Positions 7,879 through 15,336 of a stretch of 64,000 nucleotides of DNA are shown piece after piece. Every line of letters starts with the position of its first letter. Position 1 is the stretch's first letter. The notes under the pieces are model-generated. The model did not search any database, was not told the origin of the DNA, and saw nothing but the letters and a program-made list of their open reading frames with translations. Both the position numbers and the translations under genes were made by a program. The DNA is from CAZLDI01 sp964558415 (GTDB taxonomy: Bacteria; Chloroflexota; Dehalococcoidia; SM23-28-2; RBG-16-64-32), in the NCBI GenBank assembly GCA_964558415.1, contig CAZLDI010000001.1, forward strand, positions 124,001-188,000. Direction: 5' to 3'.

Positions 7879-9234
7879 ATGCCAGTCGAAATAGACAGCG
7901 GTAATACTGCGTGGGTACTCGCCGCGGCCGCGCTCGTCATGTTCATGACGCCCGGCCTCGGCTTTTTCTACGCGGGGTTTACCCGCTCCAAAAACGTGCT
8001 GGGCACGATCATGCAGTCCTTCATCGTCGTCGGGCTGGTGGGCATCCAGTGGGTGGTTATCGGTTACTCGCTCGCCTTCAGCCCCGACACTATCGGCGGC
8101 CTCATAGGCGACCTGGACTTCTTCGGGCTGAAGAACGTGGGGTTGGAGCCATCCGACACCTACGCGACGACGATCCCGCACGAAGCGTTCATGATCTTCC
8201 AGGCGATGTTCGCGATCATCACGCCGGCGCTGATCACGGGCGCCTTCGCAGAACGGGCCAAGTTCAGCACCTTCCTGGTGTTCATGCTGGCCTGGTCGTT
8301 CCTGGTCTACGATCCCGTCGCGCACTGGGTGTTCTCCGCGGAGGGCTGGCTTTCGGCCTTCGACCTGGAAGGGATCGACGCGCTGGACTTCGCGGGCGGA
8401 ACGGCGATTCACGTGAACGCCGGCGCGGCGGCCCTGGCGGCGGCCATCTTGTTCGGGCGGCGCAAGGGCTACGGCAAGGAGCCGATGGAGCCGCACAACG
8501 TAACGTACATCGTACTCGGCGCCGCGATCCTGTGGTTCGGCTGGTTCGGGTTCAACGCCGGCAGCGCGGGCGCGGCCAGCGGCCAGGCGGCGAACGCCTT
8601 CGTGGTCACGAACACAGCCGCCGCCGCCGCCGCTCTCTCGTGGATGCTGGCGAGCTGGGCGCTGACCGGAAAGGCGAGCGTCATCGGCGCCGCCGCGGGC
8701 GCGGTCGCCGGCTTGGTCGCGATCACCCCCGCTTCCGGATTCGTGCAACCGATGGAGTCGATCGTCATCGGCGGCGTCGCGGGCGCGCTCTGCTACCTGG
8801 CGGTGCGGCTGCGCACGCGCACCCGCCTGGACGACTCACTGGACGTGGTGGCCGTGCACGGCGTCGGCGGGACATGGGGCGCGCTGGCCACGGGTATCTT
8901 CGCTTTCGCCGGCGTAAGCGGCGTTGCGCAGTACGAGGGACTGACGCACGGCAACGGCGAGCAGATCCTGGACCAGTTGATCGCCATCGGCGTCGTCTGG
9001 GTCTACTCCTTCACCGTGACCGCGATCATCCTCAAAGTGCTGGATATGACCATGGGCCTGCGCGTCAACGAGGAAGAAGAGGACCTGGGTCTGGACGTGA
9101 CGCAGCACGGCGAGCGCGGCTACGTCATGGACGAGACCGGCTCCCTGGCTGTAACGTTGCAGGCGAAGATTCAGACACCGATCCAGACCGCGGCCCCGTT
9201 GCCTCGCACCGAGACCGCCGAGAGCGGGGCATAA
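7879..9234 (+). CDS. amt: ammonium transporter (Amt/MEP/Rh family)
   Basis: Trimeric ammonium channel of the inner membrane, 451 residues with about 11 membrane helices. Family motifs include TPGLGFFYAGFTRSKNVL, the DFAGGTAIHVNAGAAAL block that carries the first pore His, and VVAVHGVGGTWGALATGIFA with the second pore region. I take the ATG at 7879 (MPVEIDSGNTAWVL) instead of the in-frame GTG at 7834, because an AGGGGGTGG stretch lies just upstream and Amt normally starts there. The PII gene follows 14 bp downstream, the standard amtB-glnK pairing in which PII gates the channel. The upstream GTAAC array suggests nitrogen-regulated expression. Confidence 0.96.
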   Translation: MPVEIDSGNTAWVLAAAALVMFMTPGLGFFYAGFTRSKNVLGTIMQSFIVVGLVGIQWVVIGYSLAFSPDTIGGLIGDLDFFGLKNVGLEPSDTYATTIPHEAFMIFQAMFAIITPALITGAFAERAKFSTFLVFMLAWSFLVYDPVAHWVFSAEGWLSAFDLEGIDALDFAGGTAIHVNAGAAALAAAILFGRRKGYGKEPMEPHNVTYIVLGAAILWFGWFGFNAGSAGAASGQAANAFVVTNTAAAAAALSWMLASWALTGKASVIGAAAGAVAGLVAITPASGFVQPMESIVIGGVAGALCYLAVRLRTRTRLDDSLDVVAVHGVGGTWGALATGIFAFAGVSGVAQYEGLTHGNGEQILDQLIAIGVVWVYSFTVTAIILKVLDMTMGLRVNEEEEDLGLDVTQHGERGYVMDETGSLAVTLQAKIQTPIQTAAPLPRTETAESGA

Positions 9235-9248
9235 GGAGCGCTATCAGA

Positions 9249-9590
9249 ATGCTGAAACTCGAAGCAATAATCCGGCCGGAGAAGCTGGACGACGTGAAGA
9301 ACGCCCTGGCGGACGCCGGCTACGCCGGACTGAACATCGTGCACGTGACCGGGCGCGGGACTCAGCGCGGGATCGTGCACATGGGCCGCGGCGGAGAGAC
9401 GTACACCGTGGACATGCTGCCGAAGGTCAAAATTGAGGTGGTGCTCAAGGACAGCGACGCCGAGAAGGCGGTGAAATTGGTCAGGGATGCCGCGCACACG
9501 GGCAACATCGGCGACGGCAAGATCTTCCTGAGCCCGGTGGCGGACGCGATCCGCGTGCGTACCGGGGAACGGGGGGACGCCGCCCTCTGA
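9249..9590 (+). CDS. glnK: PII nitrogen regulatory protein (GlnK/GlnB family)
   Basis: A 113-residue trimeric signal protein that binds ATP/ADP and 2-oxoglutarate and typically blocks Amt. PII signatures are clear: MLKLEAIIRPEKLDDVKNAL at the start, VDMLPKVKIEVVL after the T-loop, and TGNIGDGKIF plus RVRTGERG near the end. The T-loop is GRGTQRGIVHMGRGGETYT. When counted back from the LPK block, the position of the uridylylated Tyr51 of enteric PII holds an Arg, so classical uridylylation is not expected. The ATG at 9249 follows the amt stop closely, so the pair is probably cotranscribed. A much longer open frame extends upstream but is antisense-quality sequence inside amt. Confidence 0.95.
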   Translation: MLKLEAIIRPEKLDDVKNALADAGYAGLNIVHVTGRGTQRGIVHMGRGGETYTVDMLPKVKIEVVLKDSDAEKAVKLVRDAAHTGNIGDGKIFLSPVADAIRVRTGERGDAAL

Positions 9591-9688
9591 GCCTGATTAC
9601 CACTTAATAAAGCTGTAACGTGGCGGCCCGCCCCCCGGTGGGCCGTCCGCGTATAATCGCAAGGCAATTCAAACGAGGGAGGACCCAC
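9591..9688 (+). promoter_or_regulatory. glnK-glnA spacer with -10 box, single GTAAC and hairpin
   Basis: This 98-bp gap holds one GTAAC (9615-9619), with only weak echoes of the 11-bp repeat around it. An inverted repeat GGCCCGCC/GGTGGGCC (9625-9632 and 9637-9644, one G-T pair, 4-nt loop) follows. TATAAT at 9652-9657 is a strong -10 box about 30 bp before the glnA start. No good -35 is seen. The hairpin could terminate or attenuate transcription from amt-glnK, while the -10 would start glnA. A good ribosome site (GAGGGAGG) lies at about 9675-9682. Confidence 0.45.
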
Positions 9689-11134
9689 TTGGTAACAGCA
9701 GCAGACGCGCAGAAGGTCGCCGATCTGATCAAGAAAAACAACATTCAGATGGTGGACCTGAAGTTCACGGACCTGCCGGGAACGTGGCAGCACTTCACCA
9801 TCCCGCCCAAAGAGATCATCACCTTCGACGACCTCGAGAAGTCTATCTGGGTGGACGGCATCGGCTTCGACGGCTCGTCGATCCGCGGATTCCAGCAGAT
9901 CCAGGAATCAGACATGATCCTGATCCCGGACCCGGCGACAGCGCGGATTGACCCCGCCTGCTCCGTTCCGACTCTCTCCATACTGTGCGACATCAAGGAC
10001 CCCATCACGAAGAAGCCTTATTCGCGCGACCCTCGCTACATCGCGCACAAGGCGGAGGCATACCTCAAGTCAACCAAGATCGCCGAGGAGTCGTTCTGGG
10101 GGCCGGAGCTGGAGTTCTTCATCTTCGACGACGTGCGCTACGACCAGAACGAGCATGAGGGCTACTATCACATCGATTCCGTTGAAGGCCAGTGGAACAC
10201 GGGACGGGACGAGGGCCCGAACCTGGGCTACAAGCCGCGCTACAAGGAAGGTTACTTCCCGACGCCGCCGACCGACACGCTGCAGGATATTCGCAGTGAG
10301 ATGGTGCTGGCGATGGAGGGCGTCGGTATAACGGTTGAGGTGCACCACCACGAGGTGGCCACCGGCGGTCAGAACGAGATCGACATGCGCTTCGACAGCC
10401 TGACGAAGATGGCCGACAACGTGCTCTGGTACAAGTACATCGTCAAGAACGTCGCGCGGCAGCACGGCAAGGTGGCCACTTTCATGCCCAAGCCCTTGTT
10501 CGCGGACAACGGCTCCGGCATGCACACGCACCAGTCGCTGTGGACAGGCGGCAAGCCGTTGTTCTACGACCCGAAGGGCTACGCGCTGACGAGTGAGATG
10601 TGCCGCTGGTACATCGGCGGGCTGCTGAAGCACGGGCGGTCGCTGATGGCGCTCTGTGCACCTACTACGAACAGCTACAAGCGCCTGGTCCCGGGCTACG
10701 AGGCGCCGGTGAACCTGGTCTTCTCGGCGCGCAACCGCTCGGCGGCGGCGCGCATCCCGATGTACACGGACAACCCGAACGCCAAGCGCATCGAGTTCCG
10801 CCCGCCGGACCCGACGTGCAACCCCTACCTGGCGTTCTCGGCGATGTTGATGGCCGGCCTCGACGGCGTGCAGAACAAGATAGACCCGGGCCAGCCGCTG
10901 GAGAAGAACACCTACGAGTTGACGGCACGCGAGCAGGCGCGCCTGCGCACTGTCCCGGGGTCACTGGACGACGCGCTGAAGGAACTGGAGCGCGACCATG
11001 CGTTCCTGCTGAAGGGCGATGTGTTCACCCAGGACGTCATCGACACGTGGTTGGAGTACAAGCGCGAGAACGAGGTAGACCCGGTCCGCCTGCGGCCGCA
11101 CCCGTGGGAGTTTCACCTGTACTTCGACGCGTAG
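9689..11134 (+). CDS. glnA: glutamine synthetase type I
   Basis: ATP-dependent ligation of ammonium to glutamate, cytoplasmic dodecamer, 481 residues. Motifs in order are GFDGSSIRGFQQI, the metal/ATP region GPELEFFIFDD, the VHHHEVATGGQNEIDMRF block, NGSGMHTHQSLW, NSYKRLVPGYEAPV and RIEFRPPDPTCNPYL. The segment NTYELTAREQ corresponds to the adenylylation loop and carries a Tyr. The start is TTG at 9689, chosen because GAGGGAGG sits about 7 bp before it; a GTG at 9620 would place the start upstream of the -10 box. A second, divergent glnA follows. This copy is closer to classical long GlnA. Confidence 0.96.
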   Translation: MVTAADAQKVADLIKKNNIQMVDLKFTDLPGTWQHFTIPPKEIITFDDLEKSIWVDGIGFDGSSIRGFQQIQESDMILIPDPATARIDPACSVPTLSILCDIKDPITKKPYSRDPRYIAHKAEAYLKSTKIAEESFWGPELEFFIFDDVRYDQNEHEGYYHIDSVEGQWNTGRDEGPNLGYKPRYKEGYFPTPPTDTLQDIRSEMVLAMEGVGITVEVHHHEVATGGQNEIDMRFDSLTKMADNVLWYKYIVKNVARQHGKVATFMPKPLFADNGSGMHTHQSLWTGGKPLFYDPKGYALTSEMCRWYIGGLLKHGRSLMALCAPTTNSYKRLVPGYEAPVNLVFSARNRSAAARIPMYTDNPNAKRIEFRPPDPTCNPYLAFSAMLMAGLDGVQNKIDPGQPLEKNTYELTAREQARLRTVPGSLDDALKELERDHAFLLKGDVFTQDVIDTWLEYKRENEVDPVRLRPHPWEFHLYFDA

Positions 11135-11173
11135 TCAGGGAGGGTATCGAGGCATCCCGTAGGGTTGAATGAA

Positions 11174-12508
11174 ATGAACGGCAGAAGCGAATCCGTGGAC
11201 TTCGTGCTGCAGTCTTGCCGCGAGCACGACGTGAAGTTCATCCGACTCTGGTTTTCGGACATCCTGGGCTCGCTGAAGAGCGTGGCGATCACGGTGGGCG
11301 AGCTGTCCGAGGCGCTGGAGGAGGGCGTCGGCTTCGACGGGTCTTCGATCGAGGGGTTCGCGCGCATCGACGAGTCGGACATGATGGCGATGCCCGACCC
11401 CACGACGTTCGCCATCTTGCCCTGGCGACCGCAAGAACGCCGCGTGGCGCGGATGTTCTGCGACATCCTGATGCCAGACGGCGCGCCGTTCGAGGGCGAT
11501 CCTAGATACGTGCTGCGGCGCAATCTGAAACGCGCGACGGACCTCGGGTACACGTTCTACGTTGGGCCGGAGCTGGAGTTCTTTTACTTCGCGAACTCGG
11601 ACTCGCCGCAGACGCTGGACGCGGGCGGGTACTTCGACCTGACGCCTCTGGACGCGGGTACCGACCTGCGCCGCGAGACAGTGCTCACGCTCGAAGACCT
11701 CGGCATACCGGTCGAGGCGTCGCACCACGAGGTGGCGCCGTCGCAGCACGAGATCGACCTGCGCTACACGGACGCGCTGACGATGGCGGACAACACGATG
11801 ACGTACCGGCTGGCCGTGAAGGAGGTGGCGCTGAAGAACGGGGTCTACGCCTCGTTCATGCCGAAGCCGCTGCGCGACGAGAACGGCTCCGGCATGCACG
11901 TGCACCAGTCGCTGTTCAAAGGCGAGCGCAACTCTTTCCACGACGCCGACGATCCGTATCACCTCAGCGCGCTGGCTCGCGGATACATCGCCGGGTTGCT
12001 GCGGCACGCGAAGGAGATCACGCTGATCACGAACCAGTGGATCAACTCATACAAGCGGCTGGTCCCGGGCTTCGAGGCGCCGGTGTACCTGTCGTGGGCG
12101 CGCCGAAATCGTTCGGACCTGATCCGCGTGCCGGAGTACAAGCGCGGGAAGGAGAGCGCGACGCGCATCGAGTACCGGGCGGCGGACCCGGCGTGCAGCC
12201 CTTATCTGGCGTTCGCGGCGATGCTGGCGGCGGGGCTGGAGGGGATCGAGAAGGAGTACCCGTGTCCGGCGCCGGTGGAGGAGAACGTCTTCGAGATGAC
12301 TGAGGACGAGCGGCGCGAGCGCGGGATCGACCACCTGCCGGGTAGCCTCTGGGAGGCGATAGAGCACGCGGAGGCCAGCGAGCTCCTACGCCGTTGTCTG
12401 GGCGACCACCTCGTCGAGAGCCTGCTCACGAACAAGAAGATCGAGTGGGCGAACTTCCGCCGCGAGGTCACGGACTACGAGCTGAGGCGGTATCTGCCGA
12501 TACTGTAG
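11174..12508 (+). CDS. glnA: second glutamine synthetase (type I, shorter)
   Basis: A second GS-family enzyme of 444 residues from the ATG at 11174 (an in-frame TTG at 11165 is the alternative). It keeps GFDGSSIEGFARIDESDM, GPELEFFYF, SHHEVAPSQHEIDLRY, NGSGMHVHQSLF, NSYKRLVPGFEAPVYLSW and RIEYRAADPACSPYL. At the adenylylation-loop position it has ENVFEMTED, with Phe in place of Tyr, so regulation by adenylylation is unlikely. It lies 39 bp after glnA-1, probably in one transcript. GS paralogues can act on gamma-glutamyl amines; the conserved active-site blocks make true GS activity plausible, but I cannot decide between the two. Confidence 0.93.
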   Translation: MNGRSESVDFVLQSCREHDVKFIRLWFSDILGSLKSVAITVGELSEALEEGVGFDGSSIEGFARIDESDMMAMPDPTTFAILPWRPQERRVARMFCDILMPDGAPFEGDPRYVLRRNLKRATDLGYTFYVGPELEFFYFANSDSPQTLDAGGYFDLTPLDAGTDLRRETVLTLEDLGIPVEASHHEVAPSQHEIDLRYTDALTMADNTMTYRLAVKEVALKNGVYASFMPKPLRDENGSGMHVHQSLFKGERNSFHDADDPYHLSALARGYIAGLLRHAKEITLITNQWINSYKRLVPGFEAPVYLSWARRNRSDLIRVPEYKRGKESATRIEYRAADPACSPYLAFAAMLAAGLEGIEKEYPCPAPVEENVFEMTEDERRERGIDHLPGSLWEAIEHAEASELLRRCLGDHLVESLLTNKKIEWANFRREVTDYELRRYLPIL

Positions 12509-12591
12509 GGGTTGCGCGGCAGCGAAAACGACGACGACCGCCCTCGGCTAACTAGAACTCCTCGGTTCACCGAGGCCACCTTTCGCGAGCG

Positions 12592-15177
12592 TCAATCCCC
12601 GTAGACACGGTGTGCACTACACACAGGTCCATTGAAGGCCCGAACTTCAAACATCGGTGGAATGAAGAAGGCAATATAAGCGAGATCCACGACATTAATC
12701 CAGGGAACCCCGAATGTTGTGCCCGGCACGACATCCCATCGTCTGTCGAAATCAGCGTCGCCGGGGGCCGTGCCGAACCGGCGAACCGGCGCGATATAAA
12801 TCGCGAGATCAACGACGTTGATCCTATCCGCGGTGAATGCCCCTGATGCAGCGAGATCCGCCGGCCAGTCGCCGCTGGGTGGGACTGTGCTTCCTCTTTC
12901 GCAGCGCCCTAGGGCGTCGGTGCCGATATGAATCTCCGCCTCGTCCGTAAATCCGTCGCCATCTGTGTCAATGGGAGTAAGCAAGGGAATCGCGGGAGAA
13001 CAATCGCGTATCGTGCCCGCATCGGCTCCGTCAGCTTCCACCAGGTCCATCGCCCCATCATTGTCGTTGTCGATCCCGTCATTGCATATCTGTACAGGCT
13101 CCCTCGATGCAGGTGGATTATTGCCCGAACCGGAGCTGGTCATAGGGAGCGGCACGAATGCAACGTAGTGCTCCGGAGTCCGGCAACCAGCATCTGCAAG
13201 ATCCGTGGCTCCGTCACCGTCGTTGTCCTGTCCGTCACCGCAGTTAGAGCCCCCAACAATGGCGCGCGCCTCGACCCCGGCCTGGTTTCCGGGGTTGCCA
13301 GCGTTAGACGCGAGAGAACCGAACTCGTTCTCGTCCGCATCACAGTATCCATCTTTGTCATCATCGTCAGCCGCCGCTCCGACACATCTGGCGCCGACGC
13401 TGAACGTGGTGTGGTAGTGACCATTGGCCACGTCCGCGCTGCCCGGACAGCCGTCGTTGACTGCACCGTCGCCGTCGATGGCTGCCGTGCTGGGGTTATC
13501 CTCGTCGTCCACGTTGTTCAGACATCCTAGCTCCGGCCCACCGCCAGCCGGACAGCCGTCGTTCACTAGCCCGTCGTCGCCCGGATCGTCGTTTGCGGCG
13601 TCAAGGCAGTCGGCGCCTGACTCCGCGAATAGCCCGGCGGTGGCGCACCCATCATTGAACAGGCCATCGCCGTCCTCATCGAGAGGGACGGGAAGGTTGC
13701 CGCACTGAGCTGGCGTCTCCGCTATGGCGCCACCCACGGTAAGGCAGCCGTCGTTGACCAGCAGGTCGGCGTCGTCGTCCCCTACACCAGCACACGCTGC
13801 CTCGGAGAGATCGCAGGCATCGCCTATCTGGTCGAACTCGGGGCCTCCCCGCGGGGTTGAGATGTTGTACGGGATATAGTATTCGTTTTCATCCTGCGTA
13901 GAGTTGGCTACCAGCGGGCAGTTGTCCTCCGCGTTGAGCCAGTTTATGCCGTTCGGCGCGATGTCGAGATCGTGGTTGCCGCTATTGGAGTTCGTGAGCG
14001 GTGTCGGGTCACAGCCAGTGCCCGCAAGCAGCTGCTCACCCAGCAGGTTGGGATCATCCTTACCGGGTATCCTGTCCAAGTCAGGATCGTCCCCAGGATC
14101 ACCCGGTGGCATTGCCCGTGGGTCGTAGTCCGGGGTGGATACGTACGGACAGGTGTCGATGCCATTCTCCATGTCGTCGAAGTAATCGAGATCCCGGCCG
14201 CTCTGCAGATAAGTGAAGTACAGGTAAGTCCCCGGATCGAGGGGATTCCTGTAGCGCTGTAACCCCGTACCGGCACCGGGTACGGGGTTGTTGATGCCCA
14301 TAGACGTATTGCAGGGGGCGACTATGTTCCCATTGCACGGGTTTACCTTGCTCTCACCGTACAGGGAAAGGTTCATTGTGAGTGGCGAACACATGTCTGT
14401 GATGTTACTGGGACTCCCCCACGCCAGGAGGATCAGCATTATGTATCCGCTGCTGCGGTACTTAAGGTCGGAGTAATGGGACGGTGGCGCCACGTTGTAG
14501 ATGTCTATCGGGTCGTATACCAGTATGTTGAGGAGGGACACGGTGCCTGCGATCATCGTGCTCGCGGAGTAACGCGCAACCTCCTGTATGAGTGTGTAGT
14601 TAGGCTTCGGCTCGAAAGGGAAGTGGTCGACGTGGTTCGGGAGGCCATTGGCGTCCAACAACTCACCGGGGGAGCCGTCCCCGTCATCGTCGTCATCCAG
14701 ATTGGCGAAGACGCCGTCAAGGCCAGAGGACGCCCAGGGTAGCGGGTCGATGTTAGCAGCAGGCGTGTGGTCTACAGTGGCGTTGATCAGTTTGAATGTA
14801 ATTCCGTTCAATGTGTCGCTACAGGTGTTGTTGTTCAATCCCAACTTGGCATCCATGGTGAGCACCCCCATGATGTCGCCCAAGTTCGGATCGCCAGCGC
14901 CGAAAAGCGGATGCCCCGGACCTTGAGCCATGATCTCCGCGGGCGTGGCGATGGGAATGTAGGTCTCCAGCTGAAGATCTCCCGCTGGAACAGCAAGCCC
15001 CCACGTAATGTCAGATACAGCATTGGGGGCTGCATTCGTTAGTTCGATAGTCGCAGAGCCATTGAAACTGATGGCCAGCACCTGGCTATCTCTTCCGCCG
15101 AGGAACAAGGTCGCCCCAATGACCACGGGAACGAGCAGCAGCCTAACGAAGATGCGCACGACGAGCGACCGTGACAT
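12592..15177 (-). CDS. large secreted protein with Asp-rich 'VNDGC' repeats and dockerin-like C-terminal module
   Basis: An 861-residue exported protein. An N-terminal signal (about residues 1-35) is followed by a beta-rich domain of unknown family (about 36-330). An Asp/Asn-rich region (about 330-760) contains thrombospondin-type-3-like calcium loops and at least four repeats of the pattern D-x-D-G-x-[FV]-N-D-G-C. A DTDGDGFTDEAEIHIGTD stretch follows. The last ~92 residues form the module shared with three other proteins in the window: WPADL, RINVVDLAIY, APVRR, RWDVVPG, WINVVDL, PPM, RAFNG. Here the tail ends in extra residues (HRVYGD) after the usual CP. Function unknown; a calcium-stabilised surface or extracellular role is inferred. 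Confidence 0.75.
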   Translation of the reverse strand: MSRSLVVRIFVRLLLVPVVIGATLFLGGRDSQVLAISFNGSATIELTNAAPNAVSDITWGLAVPAGDLQLETYIPIATPAEIMAQGPGHPLFGAGDPNLGDIMGVLTMDAKLGLNNNTCSDTLNGITFKLINATVDHTPAANIDPLPWASSGLDGVFANLDDDDDGDGSPGELLDANGLPNHVDHFPFEPKPNYTLIQEVARYSASTMIAGTVSLLNILVYDPIDIYNVAPPSHYSDLKYRSSGYIMLILLAWGSPSNITDMCSPLTMNLSLYGESKVNPCNGNIVAPCNTSMGINNPVPGAGTGLQRYRNPLDPGTYLYFTYLQSGRDLDYFDDMENGIDTCPYVSTPDYDPRAMPPGDPGDDPDLDRIPGKDDPNLLGEQLLAGTGCDPTPLTNSNSGNHDLDIAPNGINWLNAEDNCPLVANSTQDENEYYIPYNISTPRGGPEFDQIGDACDLSEAACAGVGDDDADLLVNDGCLTVGGAIAETPAQCGNLPVPLDEDGDGLFNDGCATAGLFAESGADCLDAANDDPGDDGLVNDGCPAGGGPELGCLNNVDDEDNPSTAAIDGDGAVNDGCPGSADVANGHYHTTFSVGARCVGAAADDDDKDGYCDADENEFGSLASNAGNPGNQAGVEARAIVGGSNCGDGQDNDGDGATDLADAGCRTPEHYVAFVPLPMTSSGSGNNPPASREPVQICNDGIDNDNDGAMDLVEADGADAGTIRDCSPAIPLLTPIDTDGDGFTDEAEIHIGTDALGRCERGSTVPPSGDWPADLAASGAFTADRINVVDLAIYIAPVRRFGTAPGDADFDRRWDVVPGTTFGVPWINVVDLAYIAFFIPPMFEVRAFNGPVCSAHRVYGD

Positions 15178-15336
15178 TGATCCCCTCCGTTGTCGGGCTC
15201 TTCTGTTCGCCGCTGTAAGGTGGGCGCCGGAGGCTGGCGGCGGCGGGCGCTTGGCGCCGTCAGGTTGGTTCCGTATTTAACGCGCTGGCGCCGACTGTGT
15301 CAAGCTGCTGGGATGCGCGCGCCCACGGTGCGCAGC

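Noticed and set aside
7911..9248. Open frame that would fuse 446 residues to the PII protein
   Set aside because: The extra part is the shifted frame of amt and is Arg/Gly-rich; PII starts naturally at the ATG at 9249.
12595..12873. Bona fide type I dockerin in the C-terminal modules
   Set aside because: The D-x-N-x-D-G calcium loops are missing and only the N-V-x-DL helix starts remain, so I call it dockerin-like, not dockerin.
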